A DNA stretch of 64,000 nucleotides from Terana coerulea. Lineage: Eukaryota; Basidiomycota; Agaricomycetes; Polyporales; Phanerochaetaceae. Below, piece by piece: positions 1 through 12,275 of the stretch (the first letter of the stretch is position 1; each line of letters starts with the position of its first letter). The notes below the pieces were generated by a model. That model worked only from the letters and a program-made list of their open reading frames with translations. It made no database searches and was not told where the DNA came from. A program made the translations under genes and the position numbers. Location of the stretch: assembly GCA_024811115.1 (NCBI GenBank), contig JAKOGH010000880.1:175873-239872 (forward strand). Reading direction: 5' to 3'.

Positions 1-666
1 AACGCGTACTGCTCAGGCCTGGTGTCAGCGAGTGCACTTCGAGTGAGTTACAATGTCTGCGAAAGTCATAGAGCACGTACTGCTCGCCCTGTGCATGAAC
101 TTGAAGATGCCGCGGCTCTCGCAAGACTACCGCCAAATCCTGGCCGGGGTCCATCGTGAAATCTCTCATATGAACACCAATGCCGACTTCCCACGTCTTT
201 TTGGGTACATCGCGGATCTTCGAGCCTAGCTGTCGAAACTGCAGTCGTTGGGTGCCAATGGCTTGTCCAAGCACACCTCCAGCCAGCTCCCATGCTGGCC
301 CTTCCTCGATCCTAAGCGCCTCCGTTTGCGACTGGCGAATTGTGAGAGAGGGGAGGCGCGAGTAGACGTCGGCATATTTTTGGAGTACAGGAAGTTTCTG
401 TGCTTTGCTTAGAGGATGGCTAGAGTTGTCTTCCAGACCCAGCAGTGCCAGGTCGATCTTGTATTTGAGCGGGAGGCAGTCGTCTATCACTTCGCGTAAC
501 GCGGAGCACACCTGAGCAGTTAATCAGCAAGAGTTGGATGATCAAATGTCCAGTTGCGCACCAGTCGGCATCTGAGTAGGTCGATATGAGATATCTCCTC
601 CAGGATGCTAACTAGTAACTCGACCGGTAACGCGCCCAGAGTTTGGCCCCAGGTTATGCCAGACAT
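1..666 (-). CDS. F-box-like protein, N-terminal part, runs off the window
   Basis: The minus strand starts with ATG at 666-664 and reads MSGITWGQTLGALPVELLVS, then ILEEISHIDLLRCRL, which is the LP.ELL..I...I...DLLRCRLVC pattern of an F-box. A 50-nt intron lies at 512-561 (exon 1 is exactly 35 codons). Exon 2 continues VCSALREVIDDCLPLKYKID and stays open to base 1. The text after the F-box (LKYKIDLALLGLEDN, then SKAQKLPVLQKYADVYSRL) follows the layout common in basidiomycete F-box proteins. Such proteins usually act as substrate receptors of SCF ubiquitin ligases; the substrate here is unknown. The gene is divergent from PAN2, sharing a 334-bp intergenic promoter region. The C-terminal part is outside the window. 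Confidence 0.75.
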
Positions 667-1000
667 AGGCTGAGATATAAAAAAACTGGAAGAAAAGCAC
701 GGTTGACGTGGAGAGTATCAAAGATGGGGAAACCTGGCCGACAGACGTTGAGATGTCTGGAATGAGGAGGTTTGTCGGCAGTTTATAGGTGACAGTCCGG
801 AGCGGAGGTACGGTGTTACTGTAGCGCCAAGAGTGACATGACCTCGGGCGCATCAAGCGCATCAATCCCGTCTTCGGATGCAATGTGCCCGCCGTACGCG
901 TCTTACCTCTTCCCCAGTGCCCACAACCTGCCCTCCCCTCCATCTATGCTCTTCACCTCAAATCCTTGACATCGCAAAGCTTCAGCACCCACAATTCGCA
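667..1000. promoter_or_regulatory. Divergent promoter region, F-box gene / PAN2
   Basis: This 334-bp gap separates two divergently transcribed start codons, so it should carry both promoters. I see no clear TATA box for PAN2. The stretch 911-960 is rich in C and T, as is usual just upstream of starts in fungi. No other gene is visible here. Confidence 0.4.
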
Positions 1001-4000
1001 ATGGCCGCCACGTATCGCCCAATAACCCCGATTACCCACCAGCGCGACGTTTACCCCCAACCTATTACTGCCTTGTGCTTCGACCCAGTTTCAGATACGA
1101 TATGGTCAGGATCCAACTCAGGAACGGTAACGGCGTACTATTCCGCGCAGGGTATGCGTGGGGTTACATATCCAGTTGGCGGTAATCTCGCCGTGAAGAA
1201 CATCGTCGCCGGAGATGCGACCGTGCGCGCTGCAAGTATTGGGAGTGATGGAGTCGGGGCGTGGACCAAGGGTGGGGCGAACAAGTGGTTTTACAGGTCA
1301 GTCAAGGTCTCCTGGGAAGGTGAAAGGGTTCTCAATTCCCGTATAAGTGCTACTTGCTTACCCTTGCGCTTGTCGGATTAGGTCCTCCAACGCCGTGACC
1401 GCCTTCTCCAATAATTCTACCACAGGACCGGTCTTCTTCGCATCCACAGCTGCACAAGAGCTCCTCTCTATCAACTCTCAAACGGGTGACTTGGTGCGGA
1501 GGTCTCCGGCCGTCACCATATACTCGCATCTCGTCAACAGTACGAATGTCCTGCTCTCCGGTGCCTCAGACGGCTACGTGCGCACACACGATCCACGAAC
1601 GAGCAGCGCATCCGTGAACGCGGTGCAGGCACACACTCATGGCATACAAGGCCTTGCTGCCACCGGAACGTATTTGTACACTATCGGCCTCGGCCTGAGG
1701 TGATGCAATTCATTACTTTCACTGGAACATCTTCATGAAACAACACCATTCCTACAGGCAGGGTCACCATTATCCTGATCCTCTCGTCAAAGTATACGAT
1801 ACGCGAACGTTACGTCCTTTGACGCCTGTTCCATTCTCCACCGGACCTGCGTTCATCGATGTCCTACCAAAGCGGTCCTCAACCATAGTCATAACGTCGG
1901 GACACGGACTGGTCAACATCGTAGACGTGTCTAACATGAGCAGCTCAGAGTTTTACCAGGTGATTATGGCTATTTTCTGCGCTTGAGACGGCTAGCTGAT
2001 AGTACTTTTAGCTAGATACCCCTACGTATGTCACCTCGGCTGCCGTCTCGCCATCAGGCACGTATTTGGCATTCGGAGATGCCGAGGGAGCAATATCGCT
2101 CTTAACGGCCGGCGACGAGTCCGTCAGCCTGCCCTTCAACGGATTTGAGGGCCAGCCGGTTGAATGGGCAGATACGCCTGAACCTCTGCAGGACATCCAG
2201 TGGACGGACACTACGTGCGTATTCCCTCGTTTGTTTTGAAGAGGCTCTCATCGGTAGTATCAGCCCTCTAAACATGATCGGCCTACCGCATTACTCGAGT
2301 CTGCTTCTTTCCTCGTGGACGTCCAAATTTCTGCCCCCATCTTCTGCAGTTGTGGCCCCTCCAGCACCCAAGATTCCCTCACAAGTTTTGAGCACGATGA
2401 AAATGAACGACAATGTCGCGTATGCGTCGCTACCGAAGGAGCTCAAGGGCCGGCGTAACGTTGCGCCTTCTCAGACTAAGAGCAAGGGCCGCTTCAGAAG
2501 TGGCAAAGGTAGAGGGGATGTAAGTGGTCTCGTATACTTGTGTGCAGATGGTAGGATTCACTAATAACTCTTTTCCCGGATACTAGGCAGAGCCTGAGAC
2601 ACCGACTTATGAGTATGATCCGGAAGACATCCCCAGGATGTATCGCAAAGTCGAGATTGAATACTCCAAGTTTGGTGTTGAGGACTTTGACTTTGGGTAT
2701 GTTGGGAGGTACCCTCACTGATCTGCCGACGCTAACATGCTGTCCTATTAAAGATACTACAATCGTAGCCCTTACAGTGGTCTCGAAACGCATATAACCA
2801 ACTCCTACACGAACCCTCTACTGCAAGTCTTGCATTACACCCAACCTGTGCGCGAGCTTGCCAAGTCGCATATAGCCACAGACTGCCAACGGGAACACTG
2901 CTTGTTCTGCGAACTGGGTTTTATGGTTCGTATGCTGGAGGACGCGAAGGGCACGAACTGCCAGTCGAGCAACTTCTGCAAGACGGTAGGAGTGCTGACA
3001 CAGAGTAAGCACATGGTGTTGGCTCTAAAGCGATCTGTACGCTGACTCTAACTGTCTCGCATAGCGCACAACTTGATTGAGTTGATGGACTACGGCGTCG
3101 AGTCCCCAGACCACAACTATTCGCATATGATCCAGTCCTTCCACCGGTTCCTCATGGACACCCTGTCTGCTGAAGGCAACGCGTACCCGAACAATCCTCG
3201 CTTAGTACGCCCAGATTCGTCAGGCCAAGTGCCTGAAGGCGCAGCGAGATTGGATCCCGTGCCCGCTCCTATAACGCAGCTGTGTGGTGTGGACGCCAAG
3301 AATATCATCACTTGCACCAGCTGCGGTGCAGTCCGAGAAAAGGACAACCTGGTGCACGTCATTGACCTCGTGTATCCGCGAAAGGTGTGCATGCCAGCCA
3401 TGCGTCGCCAATCACATTTACTGAGTCGTGGCAATGCAGGTCCCCGCGAACGATCCCGCGCACCAGTCCGACTTCACGTCCGTCCTGCGCACGTCTCTCC
3501 TCCGGCACAGCGCGCACAAGGCGACGTGCGCGAGCTGCGGCAAGCAGTTCGCGTCTTTCGAGAGCAAGCGCTCCATCGCCACCAGGGACCTGCCGCCCGT
3601 TCTCGCGATCAACGCCGCGGTCTTCTCGGAGGACAACTTGCGGTACTGGCGGGACTCGCGGCAGCGCGGGCAGACGCAGTATTTCCTGCAGCCGACGGTC
3701 GAGCTCAGAGGGCAGATCAACGGGGTGGATGACCTCGATACGGTGTTGTACGAGCTCAGAGTAAGTTCTCCGTCAATTTCAATCCGACTTCGTGTTGAGA
3801 GCTGGGGTTTAGGGCGTTGTGGTGCGCGTGGTGACCAAGGACGACAAGTCCCACCTTGTCGCCATCGTGAGGATACCGGATGACGAGTTCTTGTACCAAG
3901 AGGAGCATGAGCTCGACACATCGTGGTATGTATTCAACGACTTCACGGTCCGCAACGTGATCGAGCCAGAGGCGCTGAGCTTCCCTGGGAACTGGAAGGT

Positions 4001-5425
4001 GGGTGGCACTACCACTCTTGTTACCGACGTTTTGACATTGACCGATGCACAATACTGCTTTAGGTGCCGACTATCTTGTATTTTGAGCGGGTCGACTCGG
4101 CCAGTCGACTGGACTTTAGCTCCCTGCCCAAAGAAATCGATGTGTCAATCCTTTGCCAGGACACCAACATCACATTGTACGCCTTTCCAATGCGCAAATC
4201 GTCGCATTACTTACGAATGCCCGCATAGGAATCGCGATGCAAGCCTCATGAAGCATGAGATTCTCCAGCCTGAAGAACTGCCCAGGCCGGGAACGCTAGT
4301 CGCTATCGACGCTGAGTTTGTGTCTATGCAGCAGGTACGTCTCCCAACAACGACGCCCCACAAGTAACCAACTTGCTATGCAGGAGGAGACAGAATATCG
4401 TTCGGATGGTACGAAGAAGGTCTTGCGGCCCGCTCGGCTGAGTTTGGCTCGAGTCTCGGTTCTTCGTGGCAATGGTGGGAAGGAAGGCGTCCCCTTCATC
4501 GACGACCACATCCACACAAGCGAGGTCATCGTCGACTACTTGACAGAGTTTTCCGGGATCAAATGTGCGTTTACAGTATCTACCTTCGCCAGGGTTGCAC
4601 TGACGAATCGGTATTGTAGTTGGCGACCTTGACCCTCACCTATCACATTATACGCTGACACCGCTCAAGGTTGTCTACAAGAAGCTCCGCGCCTTAGTGG
4701 ATCGAGGCTGTATCTTCATCGGGCACGGGTTGTCCAAAGACTTCCGAATCATCAGTGCGTGTCTTTACACCCGGTTTCAGGAACATGGTCGCTTACGGCT
4801 CGACATGCATCCTCAGATCTCTTCGTTCCTCCTGAGCAAGTCATCGATACCGTTGACCTGTACTTCATCAAAGCTCGTCAACGCCGCCTCTCACTACGCT
4901 TCCTCGCTTGGTTTGTCTTGAAGGAGAACATTCAGACGGATACCCACGACTCTATCGAGGACGCGCTGTCGGCATTGCGCTTGTACAAGACGTACATTCA
5001 GTTTGAAGCGGAAGGAGTATTCGACGAGAAGCTCGACGAGCTGTACAGGGAAGGCAAGCAATATGTGAGTAACACATCTCTGAATCCCGTCGTCTTCATT
5101 TACGTTGTCCTAACAATACATCCAGAGCTGGAAACCTCCACCGCCGCCTGCGGGTGCCCAAGTTCAGCCACCCAGTGCCAGCGTCGGTCCCGCCTCAGGA
5201 GCCGTTACGCCGCACACGGGCATGATGTCTCCGCAGTACGCCATGCAAGGCAACCTTCTGCAATCCGCCTTTGCTGCCGGCCAGTTCAACCCGATGGCCG
5301 TCGCAGGCATGCAACCACATCCCTCGTTCTTCTCACCGCCGCCTCAGTCGGGCGCAGGATCGCCATTCGCTCAAAGTGAGAGCAGACCCAGATGGGAATA
5401 CAGAACGCAAAAACGACCAATATAA
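1001..5425 (+). CDS. PAN2: PAN2, catalytic subunit of the PAN2-PAN3 poly(A) nuclease
   Basis: PAN2 shortens mRNA poly(A) tails in the cytoplasm, guided by PAN3. About a dozen short introns interrupt the gene; the first are 1297-1381, 1700-1756 and 1960-2011. The order is an N-terminal WD40 part (for example YVTSAAVSPSGTYLAFGDAE), a linker, a ubiquitin-hydrolase-like domain (from about 2750; CREHCLFCELGFMVRMLEDA-type block and the CTSCG and CASCGKQF knuckles) and a C-terminal DEDDh exonuclease. The exonuclease residues are visible: Asp and Glu in AIDAEFVSMQ, Asp in GHGLSKDF, and His and Asp in the HDSIEDA block. The tail is rich in Pro, Gly and Ala. Length is about 1,200 residues, normal for the family. 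The start is the first ATG in frame with the WD40 part. No frame break was found. Confidence 0.95.
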
Positions 5426-5664
5426 CTGTATAGTACCCTACATGTAGGAAATGTACTCATATGTGTGTGTAAAAACAAAAGTAGCAGTGACGGGCACTGG
5501 ACAGTCGCCGCGCTTTGCAAGTTCCTCGTGCCTGCATGTGACCGTGTTAGACGCCATGAATCGCGACGCGAGCTGACGCGCGTCAAGCCAGCTTGCACCC
5601 GACGCCCACGGCCCTCTCACCTCCTCACAAATTGTCACCATTTCATCTCATTTAAGTCTGATTT

Positions 5665-7360
5665 ATGGCTGACGATGCCGCCGCCAAGTTTCTCGACGCC
5701 GACATCCCCGACCCGACCGACTTTCCGGGCGAGTCTGACGCACCTGGGCTGCGGCAGCTCGACGAGGCTCTACGGTGCACGATGTGCCGCGAGCTCTTCG
5801 AGGCTCCGGTGACCGTGAATTGCCCGCATGGGCACTGTTTCTGCTCACTTGTACGTTGTTGTATCTCTCGTACGAATGTAAAGAGACCTATGGCAGCAAA
5901 GTGTATCCGAAGCACGATGGCGAACAAGGAAGAGTGCCCGCTCTGCAGAAGCCCGGTCACGGAGTACCACATACGGAAGAACCCCGCTATGGAGGACGCG
6001 GTTAAAGCATGGAGTGCTGCGAGGTGCGTCGTGAGACCTTTATGTAGCTTCGGACACGCTCAACGAGGGCTTCTCAGACCGTTCGTGCTTCAGTTACTGA
6101 AAGAACGCAGTGAAGCTGAAGTCGCGGTTGCGGCCTCAGCGGAAGCTATACAGTCAAAAAGCAAGTACTTTTCTTCCGGCAAGCCAAAGTCGAAGAAGCG
6201 GAAACGCACGCCGGTGGAGATCTCGGACGACGAAGACGTTATAGAGCTCAACGGTAGGTGCGACCCTCAAAACCCATTTGTGGCTGAGATTCTCATCAAT
6301 CTTCAGGTAAAGGCTCAGGTAAAGGTACGCCGGCCGAGCCAGCTGCTTCACCGTCTTCTGCAGGCGCACCCTCCTGTAAGCAACCCATGCCACGCATACA
6401 CCAATATCAGCACACAGCTGACACGCTGCTCACACAGCCTCCGCGCCCGACATCATTCAATGCCCCGTCTGCAGCCGCAATGTGCCCCTCGCGAACATCA
6501 ACAACCACCTGGACCGCAACTGCCCGGCGTCCACCGCATCGGGCTCAGCTTCCACCCCCAAACGCCAGACGCCGCTCTCGCCCAGCGGCAAGGACAAAGG
6601 CAAACAAAAGCAGGAGTGGTCTCGGCTATTTTCAGGGCATTGACGCTCCTTCGAGTTCGTCTGGCGGCGCGGGCATGGGTAAGAGCAAAGCCAGGTAAGT
6701 AGGGCTTGCGGCTCGCTCGTGCTGTGTGAGGTTGGATTTGCTTATGACCGTGGGCTGTGGGTAGGGCGACCGATGAGAAGTTGGACGAGCGGTGTGAGCC
6801 TCTTCCGAAAGTCGCATACGACACCATCAAGCCGAAGCGGCTGCGCGAGATCCTGGAGGAGCAGCAGCTCCCGACGACGGGCGACAAGCAGGCGATGGTC
6901 GCCCGGCATTCGCGGTGCGTCCGCGCCATTCTTCCCTGTATGCACGGCAAGGCTGACGGCGCGTGTCTGCTGCGGCAGGTGGGTGAACATGTACAACGCG
7001 AACCTCGACGCGTCGCCCGCAGCGCGCAAGACGCCGAAGCAGCTCCGCGTCGAGCTGCGGCGGTGGGACGAGGCGGAGGAGCGCAAGAGGGCGAAGGGCA
7101 GGAGTGACGCGAAGGAGCTCGACGCGGAGGAATATCAGGTGCGTTCTCGGCCTCCCACCCGCCCGTTCGCGGTTCTGACGGCGTTGGTGGACTATTTGGG
7201 CATGCAGAGAGAGAATAAGTCGACGTTCGCCCGGCTTGTAGCGGCCGCGAGGCCCAAACCACCAGAGAAGAAAGCCCCGGCAGTGGACGGAGACGTAGAG
7301 GAGCAGAGACTAGTGAAGGACGCGGTGGATCAGGTGGAGGTGATGGTGATAGACGAATGA
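5665..7360 (+). CDS. RAD18: RAD18, E3 ubiquitin ligase of post-replication repair
   Basis: RAD18, with the E2 RAD6, monoubiquitinates PCNA at stalled forks in the nucleus. The N-terminus carries a RING finger: CTMCRELFEAPVTVNCPHGH continues into CFCSL, and an intron at 5851-5901 joins this to CIRSTMANKEECPLC, restoring the FCSLCIR pattern typical of RAD18. A Lys/Arg-rich stretch (KPKSKKRKR) looks like a nuclear signal. It is followed by a UBZ4-type zinc finger (CPVCSRNVPLANINNHLDRNC) and a SAP motif (KPKRLREILEEQQLPTTGDK, then QAMVARHSRW), then a charged tail. This domain order is diagnostic. At least five short introns are needed. It lies 239 bp downstream of PAN2 on the same strand. Confidence 0.93.
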
Positions 7361-8121
7361 TGCATCTACGAGTACTTTCTTGTAGTCTTGGCTGAGGATT
7401 CAACACCTACGTTCATGTCCTTCACTTGCATGCGTCAAAGTGGGCTTGGGACTTGCGGCCGGAGTTCATTAGATCGAAAGCCTTCAAGCCAACTGCCACT
7501 ACTCTCAGATTCAAAGTTATCGCACGTGTCACACCAAGGAGAAGGGCAAAAGCCGTGTTTTGTATTGTCTACGCTACATGACAACTTGGCAGGTCCGGGA
7601 AGGACGCTCAACAGAAACTGGAGCACTACACAAGTGTGACAATGTACTACGAACCCTTTGTTTGGATTTGATCTACTTTTATCTATTTTTCTCCGCTTTT
7701 GCGATTTCTCAATGTTTTTGCGCTTGTCGGGTTTCTCGTCTTTTTGGTGTTTGCTTTTTCTGCGAGTCCGGGAGCCACGAGATGGGAGCGAAGGACCAAG
7801 AGAGTCAGGGCGTCCCCCTCCTCGGCTTGGTTCTGTCGACGTATTAGGCGATTGTAGGAGGGAAGAAATATGGCGGATCCAGAAGGGAGGATCGGCGGAC
7901 GAATAGATGATGTACCGAATATAGTAGCTGGGACGCCGCTGGCGGGCGGAATTAGGCGGTTGTGGAAGGGAGTAGTGTTGAATAGCGACGCTGGGATCCG
8001 CTGAGGCGCGGTAATTAGTTGAGAGGGATATGGTATGGGGATAAGGAGTGCTTGTGAGTGAGCGCCGACGCGTGGATCCATGGCAGTGACTAAGTGCAGA
8101 GTTGTGAGGACAATGTGCCGC
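7361..8121. other. Intergenic, convergent gene ends
   Basis: RAD18 and the coiled-coil gene end towards each other here. The segment holds the 3' ends and T-rich tracts (7665-7760) that could serve transcript ends. I see no gene. Confidence 0.5.
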
Positions 8122-10472
8122 TCAGAAGGCGGAGAGGGCATCGGCATCGTCGTCTTCGCGTAGGTTAGAAGCAGCGCCGCCCGCAGGGACAGTGAAACCC
8201 ATCTGGAACGAAATATGATGAGACGCCAGCGAGATACAGGAGTAAGCTGGAGAGCTTACCAAGCGCTGGAACACACGAGGCGAGTAGAAGAGACCGGAGG
8301 CGTTCGAAGACGAAGCGCACGCAGGACCGACGGGAGTGGCAGAGAAGGCGAGGAAAGGAGAAGGACGACGGATTGGGGTGCTGGCGATCGGGATGTATCG
8401 CTCCGAGACATCTTCAACCTCGATGTCAGGGTAGGGTTGAGCGAGCGACTCGACAGTGGGCGGGGCAGTGTAGACTGGAAGAGGAGGGTCGGGACGAGTA
8501 TTTGAAGGCTGGAGAGGGACTTGGACTGGCGTCTGGAAGCACGTTGCAGAACCGTGCAGAATGAAGAGGCTTGAATGCACGGTCACGACCGCGCTCGTTC
8601 TCCTTCCCCGTCGAGAACAACGCCGTCAACTTCGCGTTCTCGCAGTTGAGCTCCGCAATCCGATCCACAGCGGCCGAGAGGCATTTTACGACCTCTTCAT
8701 CCACCTCGACCTCAAACGCTTTGATCTCCTCCTCGTGCTTGGCCCGCATCTGCGCGATAATGTCCGCAACGCTGTCGTCGCGCTGCTTCTCGGCAGCAAG
8801 TCTGAGAGCTCGCTCCTGCTCCAACTCGGCCTTGAGCGCAGCAACCGTCGCCGCCATCTCGTCTCGCTCCTTCGAGAAGGCGTCCTTAGCAGCCCGCTCG
8901 GCCTCAAGCGCCTTAACGGCCTCGGCCTCCTGGTGCTCGACTATCGATAGCGTGAGTCGGTCCGCCTCAGCCTGTTGGTCGGCTTCGTCTTCCACCCGGG
9001 TGACCTCTTGCTCCCAGCAGTCGTGTCGCTCTTGCAGCTTCTTCATGTCTTGTCGAACCTCGAATAGCTCCTTTTCGTACTCGTGCGCTCGCCCTGTCTC
9101 GATCTCAGCCTGAGCCACCGCGAGGGCCACCTGAGTTCGGAAGTGCCATGTCTTGTTCTCCTCGCGCCGTAGGGCCTGAGTTGACTTCGTGTGGCGGGTC
9201 CGCTCCTCGACCGCTTCGGCCTCGGCTTTGCTCGCCCGTGCTTTGAGCTCTTGAGTCTTCACCCTCTCGAGGTGGAGCTCAGATATCACTTCGCTCGTAA
9301 GTCCCTTCTCGGTGACGAGCTTGTCCTTCGCGGCCTCCAGCTGGGAGATGCAGTCGCCGGTGCGAGCCACTTCCGCGACGAGCTGAGCCTTGACATCCTC
9401 AAGTTGGGTCGACAGTTCGGCAGAATGCGCCTTTTCTTCCGTAAGCTCGGCGTGAGCACCGTCCAGCTCAATTTTGAACACGTCCCGCTCGCCCTCAGCA
9501 ATGACGAGAAGGCAGCCAAGGTGGTTCACCTCCACCGTGAGTGACATGATCTTGTCATTGGCAGCCTCGAGGTCGGCGGCGGCCTTGAAGAGGGCGGCTT
9601 GAGTGTTCCCAAGCGCCAAAGCGGTGAGCTGGCGTTCCTCGGTGAGCTCGTCTAGACGAAAGCGTGTAGTAGAAGCATCCTCGAGCGCGGTCTCCAGCTT
9701 GTCCATAAGCTCTGCCTTGCCTTCCTCCAGCTGGCGAGAGTCGCTCTGGAGATCGAGTAGTCGAGCGGAGCAGTCGGCGTGGACATTTTCCAGGCTCGAG
9801 TGCTTGAGGTGAAGCGCAGCAAGCTCAGTCTTTATGCCGCTGACGTTCTTCACGGAGAGGGCGAGGGCGTCCGAGGTGACTTGAAGTTCGAGCAGAAACC
9901 GTCTGGTTGGTGCTCGTGAGTCGGTTCAAGCGTTGAGCGAGAATGGCGTTGCGCCCCTTGTAATCGTCGGCCTTGGCCCGTTCGGAGTGAAGCTCGCTTT
10001 GAGCCTGGTTGAACTTGGCGTCGAGGGTGGCGATCTTCTTGTCGGCGTGGTACAACTTCGCGTCATAGTCCAGAGCGAGCTGCCTCTTCTCCTCCACAAC
10101 TGTTTCATGTCGAGCCTAGAATGTTGAACGGCCATGAGGTTACAGTCAACTAAAGCAGGAGGTTGGCAACGTACGATCAACGCCGCATGTGCAGAAGCCT
10201 CTCCATCCAGCCACAACATTCCAACCTCATCCATGTCCTCTTCCTCCTCTGCCTGGAGCTCCGCCGTTCCCTTGGCCGCATTGGCGGCTGCCTTATACAC
10301 GAAGAACGACGCGTGGGCATTGGACAAGCGCTGCAGAACATCAGTCAGTAAAGCCACGAGCATGCTTGCGTCGTCACTCAGCACGCACCATGACCGACTC
10401 AGTGTTGAACCGAGCAGCGAAGTCGGCAGAGCCAAAGCGTGTGATGGATGCAGTAGAGAGTGAAGAAGGCAT
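8122..10472 (-). CDS. Long coiled-coil protein, function unknown
   Basis: The minus strand begins ATG at 10472-10470 (MPSSLSTASITRFGSADFAA). It continues through an acidic segment (AELQAEEEEDMDEVGMLWLD) into several hundred residues of heptad-rich Glu/Lys/Ala/Leu sequence between about 10100 and 8590, a long coiled coil. The C-terminal exons read Pro/Ser-rich text (PSNTRPDPPLPVYTAPPTVE) and end LREDDDADALSAF at 8122. Introns are visible near 10380-10330 and 10180-10100. Two joins are uncertain: near 9890 the frame shifts by one base compared with its decayed copy at 25-27 kb, and near 8550 no splice pair fits perfectly. Either could be a sequence error. I do not recognise the family; a structural or motor-adaptor role is only a guess. 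Confidence 0.7.
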
Positions 10473-11700
10473 GGTTGAATTAAAAGGATCTAAGGTACTT
10501 GAAGAGTCGCTGGATAGGACTGGGATGGGAGTAGGAAGTGAAGGTAGATGCGAGAGTGGGAGAACGCAGGAAGTTGAACATGTCGGGTTTTATGCCAGCT
10601 TCCAGCTCGATCGCGCCCCGAAGTCAGCCTCTTTCCCAGGCTGGAATGAAACGAGGGCTCAGATCGTTACGCCCATCTTCATACCGCTGCAGGTATACAG
10701 CAGCAGTCCTGTACGACCTTCTTGTCAGCATTTTCAGCAGAAATCTGCGAAGGTGTCTCGTACCGGTGTGAGGCGTTACATCCCGTTCGTCGCGTACCTA
10801 CTGGTCTCCCGTCAAACCTTTTGAAACGCCTCCTAGCAGGCCTTAAAGACACTCGCAGAACCAATCATGAGGAACTGTGGAGAAATAGCGTCGAGATCTG
10901 TAAAGCTTTCCATTCGGTGCAGGATGTGGATGATGGACGATGGAAGTGGTCAAGAAGCACGAGCGCCGGCCAGTACTCACTTCCGCTGCCCAGAAAGGAG
11001 CGAAGCGCATCAATTGATCTCCATCAGTACAGCTGGCGGCAAGACGAAGAAGCTTTGACTTGGAACTTACTGACGAATACCGCCAGCACTTGCGCAGGTT
11101 TTCCATCCTTTCCCCCAGGAATTATTCAGTGTGTCTCTAATATCGCGTCAGGATCACATCATATACGTCGACGTTGCCTGGGCAGACCTGCGTAGAGAGC
11201 TCTTAAAAGTACCAGCTGCCACGTCCCGAAGAAGCTCCTCCAAGTCAGGATTTTGTACAAGCCCTCTCTGCCAGTACTTGGAGAGCCAATTAATCAAGCA
11301 CTCTTATCCTCTCCAGAGAGGTGCTGGAGCTCCTAGGGCTCGTCAAGCATAACTCTACCATTTACGCCAAACTTTATAACTTCATTGAGCCTAACATCGG
11401 CTACGACATCCCACTTTAAAAGGTAAGGATATATACCGACCTCATGATCGGCGAGCATCCCGCCGCCTCCTCGCTCCGCCTCTGCCTCAGCAAATCTCGT
11501 GCGACCTGTTTCGCAACAACACGGAGGTCTCCATCGATGCACCGCGTTCTTCGACCTGCGGGCCCCTCGCCCCGCACACTTAGGAATCCACGCTGAGTCG
11601 CAAACGCGTAAGAGCATGTCATGTGTGCGAAGGATATTATGCCGGCTGAGCAATAGTCTCGTGCCAGAGCCCTTCTGGCGCCCTGAGGGCTAGTCCGAAG
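10473..11700. other. Upstream region of coiled-coil gene; no gene seen
   Basis: The part 10576-10643 is the promoter-proximal sequence shared with the decayed copy at 27058-27123. The rest, up to the MITE at 11701, holds only short unconvincing open frames. Confidence 0.4.
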
Positions 11701-12033
11701 CAGCGTTGTGCGAGTCAGTGACTAGTCAGTGACTAGTCAGATAGTCACAGTTTTCTGACTGAGACGCGTTGACTGTGACTTTGACTGAAGGTTCTCCGGG
11801 TCCTGGCGCGGAGATTTCCGTCAGCCAATCACAATTCTCAGTCAGACACAGGACTACGAATACCCCTGCGTGAGAACTTTTTCAGCGTCTCCGCAGAGTT
11901 TGCATTTCAGCCGTGCCGGGTTACCATTTTGGGCGACCAGTCATTGACTGAAATCAAGTCAGTGATGGGTCACTGACTAGACGCATAGTCAATGACTTGA
12001 CTCTCTGACCGAGTCATTGACTGGCCAACGCTG
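11701..12033 (+). mobile_element. hAT-like MITE, copy 1 (333 bp)
   Basis: The element begins CAGCGTTG and ends CAACGCTG, so its ends are inverted repeats, and subterminal GTCAGTGAC/GTCAATGAC motifs repeat several times near both ends. It carries no transposase. The flanks are GTCCGAAG (11693-11700) on the left and CTTTCAAG (12034-12041) on the right: 8 bp on each side, the size used by hAT elements, but not matching each other. They match the flanks of the inverted copy at 44298-44630 instead. By eye the two copies are identical over their whole length. Confidence 0.88.
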
Positions 12034-12275
12034 CTTTCAAGTTCTTCAATCGCGTTTTGCTCCGTTCCACGATGTCCCCAGACCTCCTCGTAACACAGTC
12101 GGTTTTTGTAAATCATGTTAGCGTCGGCTCGAGGTGTAGGCTTCGATGACTTGGCGCGGTTGGTTTCCTTGAGCGACGCTGTCGGATCCTGCTGAGAGGT
12201 ACGTGCTTCCGCTTCCTCGACATTCAGTATGGGCTGACTTCTCTGTAGGATCCGTTTGTTATTTATAGGGGCCAT
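12034..12275 (-). CDS. Small ORF of unknown function, 3' end cut at the MITE
   Basis: The minus strand opens with ATG at 12275 (MAPINNKRILQRSQPILNVE) and reads about 80 codons of hydrophilic sequence before entering the MITE at 12033. If the sequence beyond the other MITE (44639 onward) is placed after it, the frame ends at a TAA two codons later, which suggests an original natural stop. No domain is recognised. It could be a chance ORF. Confidence 0.3.
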
